The notes: generated by a model from the sequence alone, not told the origin. Numbered from the stretch's first letter, positions 1 to 11,125 are shown. The stretch is 64,000 nucleotides of DNA from Neoechinorhynchus agilis (GCA_051530055.1 CM121342.1:186001-250000); one strand, 5' to 3'. Numbers and translations are program-made.

Positions 1-1545
1 ATCAATGACGTGATATCCGAGAAAAACATAGACTTGCGCTTACAAATTCCATATTACTGAGAACCCAGTGTTCGGTTGGTCAGAATGATAAATCGCACAA
101 AGCGAGACTTCCCTTCTATTCCAGTTAATGAACTAAAATCCGAGAAAAACATAGACTTGCGAGTGCAAATTATATATTACTGAGACGCAAGTGTTCGGTT
201 GGTCAGAATGATAAATCGCACAGAGCGAGACTTCCCTTCTATTGCAGTCAATGCACTAAAATCCGAGAAAAAACGTAGACTTGCGCACACAAATTCAAAA
301 TTACTGACGCAAAAGTTCGGTTGGTCAGAATGAAAAATCGCACAAAGCGAGAGATATTTTCTATACCAATCAATGACCTGATATCCGAGAAAAACATAGA
401 CTTGCGCGTGCAAATTCCATATTACGGAGAACCCAATGATCGGTAGGTCAGAATGATAAATCGCATAAAGCGAGACTTCCCTTCTCTTCCAGTCAATGCA
501 CAAAAATCCGAGAAAAAGATAGACTTGCGCATACAAATTCAATATTACAAAGACCCCAGTGTTCAATTGGTTAGAATGATATATCGCACAAATCGATACT
601 TATCTTCTATTCCAGTTAATGAACTAAAATCCGAGAAAAACATAGACTTGCGCGTGCAAATTCCATATAATTAAGATCCCCGTGTTCGGTTGCTCAGAAT
701 GAAAAATCGCACAGCGAGATTTCCCTTCTATTTCAGTAAATGCACTAAAATTCGAGAAAAACGTGGACTTGGCCGCACAAATTCCATATTACTGAGACGC
801 AAGTGTTCGGTTGGTCAGATTGATGAATCGCACAAAGCAGGATTTATTTTCAATTCCAATCAATGACCTGATATCCGAGAAAAACATAGACTTGCGCTTA
901 CAAATTCCATATTACTGAGAACCAAGTGTTCGGTTGGTGAGAATGATAAATCGAACAAAGCGAGACAGCCCTTCAATTCCAGTCAATGAACTAAAATCCG
1001 AGAAAAACATAGACTTGCGAGTGCAAATTATATATTACTGAGACGCAAGTGTTCGGTTGGTCAGAATGATAAATCGCACAGAGCGAGACTTCCCTTCTAT
1101 TGCAGTCAATGCACTAAAATCCGAGAAAAAACGTAGACTTGCGCACACAAATTCAAAATTACTGACGCAAAAGTTCGGTTGGTCAGAATGATAAATCGCA
1201 CAAAGCGGGATTTATTTTCTATTCCAATCAATGACCTGATATCCGAGAAAAACATAGACTTGCGCGTGCAAATTCCATATTACTGAGACGCAAGTGTTCG
1301 GTAGGTCAGATTGATAAATCGCACAAAGCGGGATTTATTTTCTATTCCAGTCTATGACCTGATATCCGAGAAAAACATAGACTTGCGCGTGCAAATTCCA
1401 TATTACTGAGACGCAAGTGTTCGGTTGCTCAGAATGATAAATCACACAAAGCGAGACTTCCCTTCTATTCCAGTCAATGCACTAAAATCCGAGAAAAACG
1501 TAGACTTGCGCACACAAATTCCAAATTACTGTGACGCAAGTCACC
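1..1545. repeat. Tandem satellite, about 122-bp monomer, roughly 12-13 copies
   Basis: A phrase like cggttggtcagaatgataaa recurs at about 73, 196, 318, 441, 564, 687 and 808 and on to about 1500, giving a period of 121-123 bp. Each monomer also carries tccgagaaaaac and cttgcg blocks. Copies differ by scattered substitutions and 1-3 bp indels, so the array is not newly amplified. The array begins before the window. It stops at about 1545, where PLE coding sequence starts. The short ORFs across it on both strands are by-products of the repeat. Confidence 0.93.
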
Positions 1546-1839
1546 GAGAATGTACTTACTTGCTAAAGTACATTAATATCCAGTCAAATTTCGTCCCATA
1601 GTTGCAGCTCATTCCACCTTTTGCACTGCTATATCCCGACGGATTGCTAGTATGCTCCGTAGTACATTAGGGAGCTCTGTTCACGGTGTGATGAATGGAA
1701 GGGATATTATTACAAAACTTCGATCGGAATGGAAACCAAACTGTAAAATGCTTTCAGCTGATGTGACTTCACTTTTCACGAAAATCCCGATCAATCGAAC
1801 AATTGAGTTGGCCATTCCGCTTCTCCTTCTAAACAATGA

Positions 1840-2973
1840 ATGGAAGCTAACCAAGACCGACTGGAAGGGGCTCTTAGAGTTCTGTACCAAGTCTGTCAAT
1901 TTCCAGTTCGACGGAAGGGATTTCCAACAGAAAAATGGAGTGGCGATGGGAAGTCCTCTTGCTCCTGTCTTAGCGGAGGTATACATGAGACAATGGGAAT
2001 CGGATTTCTAAATTCCATTCCTGGTATCGTATTCTGGACCAGATACGTCGACGACACGTTCATTTTGATGGATCCATCTCTCGTGACGCCTGCAGATCTC
2101 CATATACAATTCAACACAAAAGACATGAACATCCAGTGGACGATGGAGGTTGAGGACCATGGTCATTTTTCATTTCTTGACGTTTCTATCCAACGGAGTG
2201 GATTACTTTACACGACAAGTGTATACAGAAAACGAGGAGTCCCAAACGGTTTCGTACCGTGGAATACCATGCAACCTCAGATGTACAAGGTGTCTAGAGT
2301 AAGACCCTTGTTTTATGGAGCCTTCACACATTGTAGTAATGAGCACATACGAAATGAGGAGATCAAATATATCATCGAAAAGTCGGGGTCGCTGGGATAT
2401 CCCCTACACCTAGTGGAGAAGTGCCTCAAAGATGTCAAATACAGTTTCGGAAAATCGCCAACTATTAAAAAGGAGAAGATTTTTCTCGAAGTACCTTTCC
2501 TTGATAAAGTTTCATTTAGGAACATGAAAAGGACAATCAAGTATGCGAATGACGAGTTGGCGATCGAAGTTTTTTGCAGGAAAGGTAGAACTTTGAATAC
2601 GATCATCTCAAATATAAAAACGGAGCCACGACCTGAGTCGGTCTATAAGATCCTTTGCATGGACTGTGACGAAGTGTATGTCGGACAAACTATTAATATC
2701 TACAGACGAATCCGAGAACACAAATGTGCAGTTAGCAAAAAGAAGGATCTTAGCTCAGTAGTAGTCACGCATGTCATGAAAACTGGTCATCGAATCGATT
2801 TCAACAACACAAAGGTGTTGTCACGTAATCAGGATCGATTCGGACGATTGGTGATGGAAGCCAGTTGCATCAAATACCTTCCAACTTTCAAAGGTAACAA
2901 AGCGGACTACAAACTGAAACTCAGAATACCGCCAGATAAGGGGGAGTGGAAAAGCGATCGCAAAAAACCCTGA
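1840..2973 (+). pseudogene. PLE open frame: RT palm end, connector and GIY-YIG endonuclease
   Basis: This 377-residue open frame holds the RT catalytic YVDD (about residue 68), then FSFLDVSI and a long connector. The C-terminal GIY-YIG domain has SVYKILC, VYVGQT and RIREHK at about residues 267-294, and it closes with YKLKLRIPP, a phrase that recurs in the other PLE remnants here. The first 55-60 residues do not look like PLE; the matching RT part (MGSPLAPVLAEVY) lies in an overlapping frame at 1652-2011. I therefore treat it as part of a broken element, not a gene with a real start. The family assignment is firm because RT and GIY-YIG occur in the expected order. Confidence 0.8.
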
Positions 2974-2987
2974 CCTTTTCAGATTGA

Positions 2988-3015
2988 CTGAAGAAGACCC
3001 ACGTGAGGGTCGAAA
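2988..3015 (+). ncRNA. Hammerhead-type ribozyme core at PLE 3' end
   Basis: CTGAAGA (2988-2994) is followed by a hairpin, GACCC (2996-3000), loop ACGTGA and GGGTC (3007-3011), and then GAAA (3012-3015). This matches the CUGANGA - stem II - GAAA core of a hammerhead ribozyme. Hammerhead motifs are established in PLE terminal sequences. I could not fold a convincing stem I here, so self-cleavage is not shown. Equivalent cores occur in two other PLE remnants of the window. Confidence 0.6.
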
Positions 3016-3045
3016 TATTTCAATGGAATATTATTTGTACTACTT

Positions 3046-4990
3046 CCATTCTTTTTACAGAGCACTTTATTTTTCTAACACTAGCCAGCTTGCTAATGAG
3101 GTGTTTAAGGACGTTTCAATTAATGATTGCAAAATTCCGGCAAATGAGGTAGAGAGCTACTACCGAAATCTGTTTGAGAATCCTGAAGGTACCAATAGGA
3201 AACCGAGTGCAAATGAAGACAGGACAGCATCATGGACGCTCATGACTGCAGAGGAGGTCGACGCGGCTATGAAGGGAATAAAGTTCGCCAGTGCCTTAGG
3301 AGTTGATCGGGTGAGCACCCGTCAGATAAAAGCATTCGATAAAGTGATTATTGAACCGGTCATTCCATACAACATGGCGCTACAAATAGGAGGCCAACCC
3401 AACTCATAGGCACAAAATCGGACAATCCCGCTACTGAAAAATGGTGCGAATGAAGAAAAAAAGAGCTCGATCAGCGGGTGGAGACCTATTTCAATATCGT
3501 CAATATTGATGAGAATATTCCATCGGGTAATTCTCGCTCCTATGAGGAAACGCGTTGATCTGGATAGTAGCCAAACTGGTTCGAAAGTTAAGCATGCCAT
3601 ACGAACATTCTTGCTTTGAGATCAATTATACGCGCTTCACGTGCCGAGAGGAAGAAACTTGCGATGGCAGTACTCGATGTGAAAAGTGCGTTCGACTCAG
3701 TGTCACACGATACTCTTCAATCTTCCCTGAATGAGAAGCACAATGATTGTGTAACGAATCATTAAGTACTGAATACATTCAAATCAAGCTTTACAAGAAT
3801 ATACTGTCCAAAAGAGCCCCAAGAAAGCCCATTGGGTTCGATCGAGGTGTTAAACAGGGAGACCCACTCTCACCCTTGTTATTTGCGATTTGTATGGACG
3901 ATGTCCTCAGGGAGATCCGGAAAACAGGTTACGGATACCAAAACAAAAACACCTATGTCCCGCACATTTCATACGCGGACGATATTGTCCTGATTGGGAA
4001 CAATGAAGACGAATTAAAGGCAATGACGAGCATAACCGTCAATAAACTAAGCGAGAAAGGGCTTAAATTATCTCCAGAAAAATGTCGAACTTATTCACAA
4101 TATTACAGAAATGGTACACTGTGCGTTGGTAGTGTGCCTTTTGTATCAATCGATGGGATGAATATTAAACCCATATTAGAAGGTGACCCAGCATCCTACC
4201 TTGGTGGCACGCCTTGGTGAAAACCCAAGTTGAATGAGATACTTGCAAATCTCGATATTTTGTTCGACAAAACCAAATTTGCCCAACTATCACCAACACA
4301 AGCCGCTCATTTATTAAACGACTACGGACTTCCCAGTGTCATTGCAGACCTGCAGAATGTGGTGGACATGTCCATAAGCGATATAAGAAAAGTTGATGAG
4401 CATTAGAGGACCAAGTTAAAAAGATTATTATTTCTGCCCGCATATATAAACAACGGAGCAATAAACTTACCTCTTAGCAGGGGAGGTCTTGGCTTCCGCT
4501 CAATAGAGCATGAAGTGATGACATGCCGAATGCGCACACAAGAACAGCTTGGCCTAAAATATCCTAACTATCGGTCCATGGAACTACAATCAGTTCTGTG
4601 AACAACTACTTGAACTCTATTGGATCCGTTGATGGCGAATGATCGAAAAGTAGATTTTACACCCACCTCGAATCTAAGTGGAAAGAGGCGAAAACACAGG
4701 CAGGAGAGATTGACAACTTCACAAAGAGTCGATTAGATCGCCGGCTCTTGTCCTTTCGATACCGCCAAGGACCGCACGCATAATACAAAGAATTTGTAAA
4801 ACTACGGCTACAACTACTGGAAGTCCGCTATGTGATGACAAAAAATCGACAATCGCTGCAATCAGATATGTCGACACTGTCACACCATGAAGGAAACTTG
4901 CGCCCATGTTATAAACGGATGTGACAGTATGTCGAGAGCAATGACAGCGCGTCACGACGCAGTTCAGTGGCGCTTCACCTGGGCATACAA
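3046..4990 (+). mobile_element. R2-like (RLE-type) LINE copy E1, 5'-truncated, multiply broken
   Basis: Homology starts at RALYFSNTSQLANEVFK (3058-3108), just N-terminal to the RT, directly behind the PLE end. RT pieces follow: AFDKVI, FDRGVKQGDPLSPLLF near 3838-3885 and SYADDIVL near 3969-3992. Then come the thumb (SPTQAAHLLNDYG near 4290-4326; RTKLKRLLFLP; LPLSRGGLGFRS) and the start of the cysteine motif before the RLE near 4860-4910. The RLE itself is missing, because at about 5000 the sequence switches to the N-terminal part of another copy. Stops and frame changes interrupt the coding sequence throughout. Confidence 0.85.
3747..4220 (+). pseudogene. RT palm fragment of E1 with YADD
   Basis: This 157-residue open frame covers the RT palm: GVKQGDPLSPLLFAICMDD, then ISYADDIVLIG and LSPEKCRTYSQYY, ending at YLGGTPW. 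Asp-Asp of the YADD box are present. In the sister elements the sequence continues through the same YLGG-x-PW phrase into the thumb, but here an in-frame TGA (4218-4220) directly follows TPW. The thumb sequence goes on downstream in the same frame, so a nonsense change truncates this copy. It is a decayed LINE fragment and not a stand-alone gene. Confidence 0.8.
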
Positions 4991-5395
4991 AAAGAAAAAG
5001 CTAGATGCAGGCGCTCATCTTTAGATGACGCTCGTCATACTGATCAACATCAACATCAACGCCAACAGCATCAACCGAATAATCAACAGCGAACCAAGTG
5101 TGACCATCGACGAAGTAGCATTAATTGTACAAGCGATACGATGAGAATGAAGTACCCAATCAATCAAGTCGATAACCTTCTTTGCGTGACATGCAATCTC
5201 CGTTTGGTTGGGCAACCAAAGTTTAAGTTGCTTCTCAAACACCTCCATGGTACTCATGAATTTGCGGAGGTTACTTGGGTTTGTCCATATGTGGTCAGTT
5301 CGAGCATCGTGAGTCTCGTAGTGTCGGACTTCACTTTCGCGATGCAAATCAATTCAATGCGACAAAATCAGAAACTTAGTATTGAGAATTTCTAA
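4967..5395 (+). pseudogene. N-terminal zinc-finger ORF of NA-a
   Basis: The 142-residue frame carries a C2H2 finger, C73-x2-C76-x15-H92-x4-H97, followed by FAEVTWVCP, where a second finger begins but is degenerate. The same C-x2-C-x15-H-x4-H spacing occurs in E7. A His/Gln-rich stretch (residues 27-40) precedes the finger. In R2 proteins N-terminal fingers contact the 28S target; I infer the same role. The ATG at 4967 lies upstream of the shared element end at 5011 and is probably not the native start. Confidence 0.65.
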
Positions 5396-6152
5396 TCCTC
5401 TTACCAACGTTACAACGGCACCATCCGCAATTATCTTATACAAATCCGGATGGCAACAATCGACCACAACAGGACGAGAAGATGTCAGCATTCTACGGCC
5501 CAAGCTGAAACACAACTGCATGTGCTCAACAGCGGCCCCTACAGTCGAGGCAGGATGATAGAGCACCACGATGCCGTCCTAAATCGATTCCCATGGGTTC
5601 CAAACAAGAGATGGGGTTCTCGGTTTGAAGTTCCAATTGAGAATAGTACCCACGATCCTGGAGAGCAGGTGTAAAAACCGGATGCAATATTAGTCAATTA
5701 AAACGCACAAGAAGCGATCATAGTTGGCTTTGCCGTCTACTACGAAAATACAAATGAACGCACAGAAGAAATTATGACTGCGAAAGAGGATAAATATAAC
5801 GCAATTATAGAAGAGGTAACAATAAAGCTGGATTTTCCTCCTCAAAGCATTTCGACAATGGGAATCGCTGTCGGCTCAACAGGTAGCTATTCAAATGAAT
5901 TGACCAAGCGGCTAAAAAATTAAATTTGTTAATTAAAACCGCTTTGAAAATGGCTACAACTTCGGCAGAGAAGAGCTTAAATGACGTTCCACCTTTTCAT
6001 GACACGAAGCAGAAGAATCAATAATCTTTAAATAACAATGCATGGAACACAATTAAAATAAATGAAGAATCAGCTATAAAGAAATATGGAAAAAATTGAT
6101 CAAAAGTATTAAACCCGTGTGAAAGAACATATTTCCAAAATAAATGCATGCC
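5011..6152 (+). mobile_element. Non-autonomous R2 derivative (zinc finger plus RLE, no RT), copy NA-a
   Basis: The left end, gctcatctttagatgacgct, is shared with another copy at 46087, which fixes the element start. An N-terminal zinc finger (5183-5257) is followed almost directly by the RLE half: LHVLNS of the cysteine motif near 5520, KPDAILVN near 5674 and the C-terminal MGIAVGS...GSYSNEL near 5860-5910. The whole RT and thumb are absent. The same finger-to-RLE join is shared up to a common breakpoint in copy NA-c, so it is inherited and not a private deletion. The 3' end, aataaatgcatgcc, abuts 28S sequence at 6153. The left edge of the 15.5-kb duplication cuts through it at about 5330. 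Confidence 0.8.
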
Positions 6153-6185
6153 TAGCAAAAAACCTCGTCATCTAATTAGTGACGT
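6153..6185 (+). pseudogene. 33-bp 28S rRNA fragment immediately downstream of the R2 site
   Basis: The stretch starts tagcaaaaaacctcgtcatc and runs to gacgt. It matches the 28S downstream of R2 cleavage as seen at 58411 (tagccaaatgcctcgtcatc). Beyond gacgt the match ends and the dispersed repeat begins. It marks the R2-site 3' junction of NA-a. Confidence 0.8.
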
Positions 6186-7140
6186 TTTGAATCATACGCC
6201 ACAGTCAAAACGCAGGTGTAAAGGGGCATTTGCGTATAAGAGCGTGGTGGATGAGCTAATCAACAATAATCGCCATCCAAGATACAGAAGATTTCTTGAG
6301 ATTTAGAGAGATATTCCCCGCCGATCGGAAGGCTCTATTGATAGGGGAAAATGCGTTTCCAATTATTTTCAAAAAATTACTCACGTTCATTGATGCTCCA
6401 AGATGCTACCAGTGGTCCTCTTTGCAAAGGTTAAAACAAACCATCAGCTCCAAAATCGCTCAATTCATCAGCAAACAAAACAGAACGATGCGCGGAATGT
6501 AGAAGCACCGATAGGGAACAGACAGCGATTAGCAATGTACAAAAAACGGAAGAAATTAGTCCGTGAAATTATTTTGCGCACGTTTAAATTTTTATCATCA
6601 TTTTTTAAATCGAAAAATTAGAAACAACATTTCTTTGAACTTTTCTCGCACTTAAGAGGTCGTTCTTTCAGCAATGTTTGCTTTCGTCTTTGTTTTTCTT
6701 TCCGAGCGTCCTGAGAAAATAATTTGTGAAAGAAGACGTGTAGTCTGCTTTCTCGAAGTGTTTTCAAATTTTTGTTTCTTATTTTATTCATCTCTAAAGT
6801 GTTTTTAATGCTCATTATTGAATTGACGGACAGTTTTAAGTCTCTTCAGATGAAAATTTACAATTGATTTTTAAAGGTGGTAGCATAAAAAATTCAATCA
6901 GATGGATTAGTTGGTTCTGTAATTAAAAACGTTAAAAACCACTTCGCTTTAAAAAAGAATGCAACGTTAAAAAATTTCAACCTAACTTATTTGCAGAAAA
7001 TGACTAACGGCCACCTTATCTTATAAACGTTCACTTAATCTCGGAGAAAAGATCCTAGTAAGGGCTAGGCATAGCATAAAAGCAATGACGCGGGTGAGTG
7101 CTTGTAAAGTTTGTCAGTCAAGGCTCTCGGAACAGGAAGA
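6186..7140 (+). repeat. Dispersed repeat X, copy 1
   Basis: This AT-rich block of about 0.95 kb recurs at 21746-22715 in the same orientation and at about 50265-50980 inverted. Shared landmarks are agagatattc...cggaag near 6310, gcacgtttaaatttttatca near 6578, and the pair ccaccttatctta and gttcacttaatctcgga near 7011-7045. No long open frame or recognisable protein spans it. Copies 1 and 2 differ by roughly 8-9 percent in places, more than the flanking duplicated sequence does. I cannot assign a family. Confidence 0.75.
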
Positions 7141-7549
7141 GAAGCTAACGACAGTGGTTGTTGATTAAAACGTTCAATGTTAAATGCATTGAACATTTAG
7201 TAGTGTTGGGTATAAACTTGACGATCGCGTTATTGAACGACACAAAATTATCCGCTAAAAAATGATGAGTAGATTTGTTGGTGATGTAGCGTAAAATGAG
7301 CAGCATCGTTGAACGTTGTCCCATCTTGCTTGGTGGATCCATGGCATGAAAATCTTGCAATAAAATTACAAAAGTTTACACAACAAAAGATTAGTTAACG
7401 AACTAACCGGCATACTTCTTAGGATCATTAAGAGTATCGGTTACCATCCAATTGTCCACACACCGTAACGCGGCGAAGACAAAAAAAAATTAAATAACGG
7501 AAACAATGACGAAGTATCGAATTTATTATATTCGTGGAAAACTCAACAA
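7141..7549. other. Unassigned spacer with short recurring motif
   Basis: No gene is seen. A block ending ccatcttgcttggtggatcc (near 7318) and continuing atggcatgaaaa recurs at about 14768, 22846 and 30301. It therefore belongs to a short dispersed repeat of unknown family. Confidence 0.5.
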
Positions 7550-8445
7550 CATGAGATAAACCCTTGAAATTGAGAAGATATCTAAGGCCAAATTTACCGG
7601 AATCACAATTCCATTATTTTAAGTAGATGCATTGCGACATCAAGGAAACAGAATCAAACGTACTAACTTGCCCCAACGATTGATCTTAGCAATGAATAAT
7701 CTTAATCGAATTAAGGAGATACGTATCATGAAGTTGGACAAAGGCAGAAGTTTCTTTATTGTAGATGAAGAACACTATCATAGAATGGCTGCAGATATCT
7801 TATCGGGTCCAGAGTTCCGATCTAATAATATATGCCCACTACAAAACGAGAAAATATGTTCAACCAATATGTACTTGCACTAAAGAAGCATGGAAGGATA
7901 GACGAGAAAATATACCAAAAACATCGTTCCAACAACGGACTTACACCTAACATGTACTTATTGGCAAAAGTACATAAGCCCATTAGAGGCTGGGCCAATT
8001 ATTGCATCGCATTCTGCATATAATACGTAAACAGCTTGATATTGGCTACCATGTTAAGAAACTTAGTGCCTCCGGATGAGCACACCGTGTCATCTGGTGT
8101 GGTGTTCACAGGGAGATTGAAGGCGCTCGCATGTGCAGAATATAGAATGATTTTTGCTGATGTCAAACTTCGAAGGCGAGAGCTATGATCAAGTAGATGG
8201 ACTGTCCATGGGGAATGCGCGAATGGGAGGCTAGGAACGTTTCAAGCCTACCTGGTGTGAAGTTCCGGTAGAGAAACGTAGATGACACTTTTATCTTAGT
8301 CGATGAAATCACAGAACTGGCAAAGTTTGCCCACGTGCAGCGAATTAAAAGCACAGCAACATTCAATGGACAGTAGACGGAGAATCATAATGCAATCTTT
8401 TTTGGACGTTTCGATAACGCGACGTCGCAAATCGCATTTGCTATA
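7550..8445 (+). mobile_element. Decayed Penelope-like RT fragment, copy 1
   Basis: Short frames hold PLE RT landmarks in the right order: RIMKLDKGRSFFIVDEEHY (7722-7778, the N-terminal RT motif), NGLTPNMYLLAKVHKPIRG (near 7935-7990), a VDGLSMGN-like piece near 8190-8220 and VDDTFILVDE near 8281-8310. No GIY-YIG domain follows; the satellite begins at about 8460. The copy is heavily broken. Its partner in unit B is 23040-24040. Confidence 0.75.
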
Positions 8446-8459
8446 TTCGTAAGACGTCA

Positions 8460-10340
8460 ACTGTTTTTTGTTACAATGCTCATCTATGTCTTTAGTTTAC
8501 CTATCGAAGTTCATAAACGAGACCAGAAATAAGTAATGACGGCGATTAAGCGGGTAAGACCTGAAAAGCTTTTTTCAGGTATTTCTGATGCGGTGATTTC
8601 AAAGATGTTATCGAATTTTCTTGACATTTGCAGATTTAGCGATCTTTCACGTTTGTGACTTTAGACGAATTAAACAAATGTGATTTGCGACGTTAATACG
8701 AAAGCCAACAATATACAATAGTATCTATTTCGTACTTCTCGACGCGCTAACTCGTAATCTGTTTTCAGATTTGCGATAGCTGCGGTAGTTGTTTAGTAAT
8801 TCATCTTTAAGTTTTCCGGCAAACAACGTATATTATTGATATTAAAAAAATTATTAATTTATGTTTAAATAACTTTTTCCTATATATACTTTGAACGCGT
8901 ATTTCACCTGCATGCATTTTTTCTGCTATGCTCATCGGTGTCTTTTGTTTAACCATTAAAGTTCATAAATGACACCCGAAACAAATAACAACGGTGATTC
9001 AGCGGGTAAGACCTAAAAAGCTTCTTTGGGTATTTCTGATGCGGTGCTTGCAATGATGTAATTGAATTTTGTTGACGTTTTTAAAATTTAATGATCTTTC
9101 ACGTTTATGACTATTGATGAATTGAACAAATTCAATTTGCGGCTTTATTGCGAAAGCTAGCAATATACAGTATGGTTCGTTTGGTACTTCTCGGCGCGCT
9201 AACTCAAAATCTGTTTTCAGATTTTAGATATCTGAAATAGTTCTTTAGTTATTCGTCTTTCAATTATTTGGCAAACAACCGTGATTATTGATATCAAAAC
9301 ATCAAATAATTTATAATTAAATAACTTTTTCTCTATCAACTTTTAACGCTAGTTACACGTGTATACACTGTTTTTTGTTTCTATGTTCATCTTTGTTTTT
9401 TCTTTACCTGTTGAACTTCATAAAAGCCACAAAAATCAAATAGTAATAATAAGGATTAAGCTGGTAAGACATAATAAGCTTTTTCGGGTATTTCTGATGC
9501 GGTGCTTACGCGGCAATGCCGCGGCCATCAAGGAAGCTGCCGAACAAACATAACATTTGAAGACAAGAATTAAACAAGAGTTTGTCAAACTCATTTTATT
9601 TTATATTTATAATTAAATAACTTTTTCTCCATCAACTTTCAACGCTGATTACACCTGCATATACTGTTTTTAGTTTCTATGCTTATCTATGTCTTTAGAT
9701 TACCTATTGAAGTTCACACAAGACACCAGAAATAAACAATAACGGCGATTAAGCGGGTAAGACATGAGAAGTTTTTTGGGTACTTCTGATGCGGTGATTT
9801 CATTGATGTTATTTAATCTTGTTGACGTTATCAAACTGTATGATCTTCAACGTTTATGACTTTACACTAATTTAACAAATGTTATTTGATTCATAAGTAC
9901 CAAAGGTAGCCATTATACGGTATTGTCCGTTGAGTACTCTCGACGCTGCGCGCTAATTCTAAATATGTTTTCAGATTTGCGATAGCTGCAACATTTCTCG
10001 AATTATTCGTCTTTCCTATTGTGGACAAAAAACCGTGATTTTTTATATCAAAACATAAATGAATTTATAATTAAATAACTTTTCCTTGATAAAATTTTAA
10101 CGCGGATTTCACTTGCATATACCGGTTTTCGTTGCTACGCCCATCTTGGTCTTAAGTTTACCTATTGAAGTCTACAAAAGACACGACAAATTAATAATAA
10201 GAGCGATTAAGCGAGTAAGAATTTGCAACCTTTTTTGGGTGTTTCTGATGCGGTAATTCCATTAATGTTATTCAATTTTTTTGACGTTATAAAATTTGAT
10301 GATCTTTCACGTTTATGACTATTTGGGTTGTTTCTTGGCG
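8460..10340. repeat. Satellite of about 455 bp, about 4-5 copies (unit A)
   Basis: The phrase gcgattaagcgggtaagac and variants recur near 8543, 8990, 9454, 9744 and 10202. Further landmarks are gatctttcacgtttatgac and a repeated ttgatatcaaaacat block. Spacing is about 445-465 bp, except for one shortened monomer. Monomers differ by several percent or more. A further partial monomer lies at about 14805-15040. The small ORFs inside are incidental. Confidence 0.88.
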
Positions 10341-10445
10341 TAGAAATAAAAATGATTTTATTTTTTAATTTTTTAAATCCGATATTTGGGCTCAATCTTG
10401 TGCCATTATCAAGGTCTAAAAATTACGTCGGGAATTGATCAATAT

Positions 10446-10667
10446 TCACTGTCCTAAGATTGAGCCTAAAGTCCGCCTTATTCGCTGCCCAAATGGTGGC
10501 GTTTGTTGTGCGAAATGATTGAGTATTGCGGAACTAGCATCGGTACCTCTCTTCTGAGTATACTTGTGTTCTTTAAACATCTGATGAGGAGTAAGCACGC
10601 GTCCCGGCGAAAGGGGAATAACTATGGACTTGGAAAGTTCAAGGAAGTTCTTCGTAGATTTTGGGAA
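10446..10667 (-). other. Possible R2-like 5' segment next to a 28S-like target
   Basis: An 80-residue minus-strand frame (10688-10446) runs away from the 28S-like piece at 10668-10704. The junction text (atgacttt, then ccaaa) resembles the 5' junction of E3 at 13789. It may be the 5' end of another R2-like copy. No domain is recognisable. Confidence 0.3.
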
Positions 10668-10704
10668 AGTCATAGTTAAGTCTGCCATTTACCCGCGCTT
10701 AGCT
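10668..10704 (-). pseudogene. 28S fragment just upstream of the R2 site (unit A)
   Basis: The minus strand reads aagcgcgggtaaatggcaga and then cttaactatgact. This matches the 28S upstream of the R2 cleavage site as seen on the minus rDNA at about 37806-37835, with a few differences. Homology is lost on either side. The unit B counterpart is near 26245-26281. Confidence 0.55.
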
Positions 10705-10779
10705 TTGATTTCCTTCTTTCAGAATTCCCGATACCTCGAGAATATTTCGTTTTTCTCTTCTTCACTTGCCAGATCCACG

Positions 10780-11125
10780 CCTTGTTGTCCCGACAAACCA
10801 TTCGAATAATTTGCTATAGTTATCCACTGTTGTCTGAATGTTCAAGGGGCACTCTTTGTTCTCCATCCTTGAGCACATCGGCCGCAAGCCTTAAGATGTT
10901 CGCGAAGTACATGGTTCTGTTGCGTCGTCTCTTGGTCCCGATCTAGAAATATATTCAGGCCTCGTCGCCTAACACAAGGGTAGGTGTCTGATTCATCAGA
11001 ACGGATATTATATACGTATCTTCTGAAAACTGGAGCAAAAGATTCGGCTTTCTTGCTTATAAAAAGGTAGTGGACCGTAAAATCACACGAGTGTGCTTCG
11101 GCAGCTGCGAACATCACAAACATTG
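10780..11125 (-). mobile_element. R2-like fragment E2 (unit A): C-terminal OTU-like/YPCVR region
   Basis: The minus frame 11123-10842 reads FAAAEAHSCDFTV, then RYVYNI and TYPCVRRRGLN, followed near 10850 by ECPL...TVDNYSKLFE. These phrases recur in order just ahead of the RT of other copies (E5, E6, E9). Neither the N-terminal fingers nor the RT is present. It is fused directly to the broken RLE end of E3 at about 11130, so two truncated copies lie head to tail. Confidence 0.75.

Larger units (their letters stand above)
1546..3045 (+). mobile_element. Penelope-like retroelement (RT plus GIY-YIG endonuclease), 5'-truncated and broken
   Basis: The element opens inside the RT domain with the PLE-type YLLAKVH motif near 1550, directly against the satellite. 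It continues through the motif MGSPLAPVLAEVY near 1946-1986 and the catalytic RYVDD motif near 2041. It ends in a C-terminal GIY-YIG nuclease (VYVGQT near 2677-2694, then RIREHK). PLEs reverse-transcribe their RNA and insert it using this nuclease. The 5' half of the protein is missing and the reading frame is broken in at least one place, so this copy is a fossil. The 3' end carries a hammerhead-like core at 2988-3015. Beyond about 3045 the sequence is an RLE-type LINE. Confidence 0.88.

Noticed and set aside
177-674. Frames of 129 and 73 residues at the left edge
   Set aside because: They follow the ~122-bp satellite monomer exactly; the repeated peptide comes from the repeat.
1-1545. CRISPR array
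   Set aside because: Repeats are contiguous and diverged with no unique spacers, and the sequence is eukaryotic.
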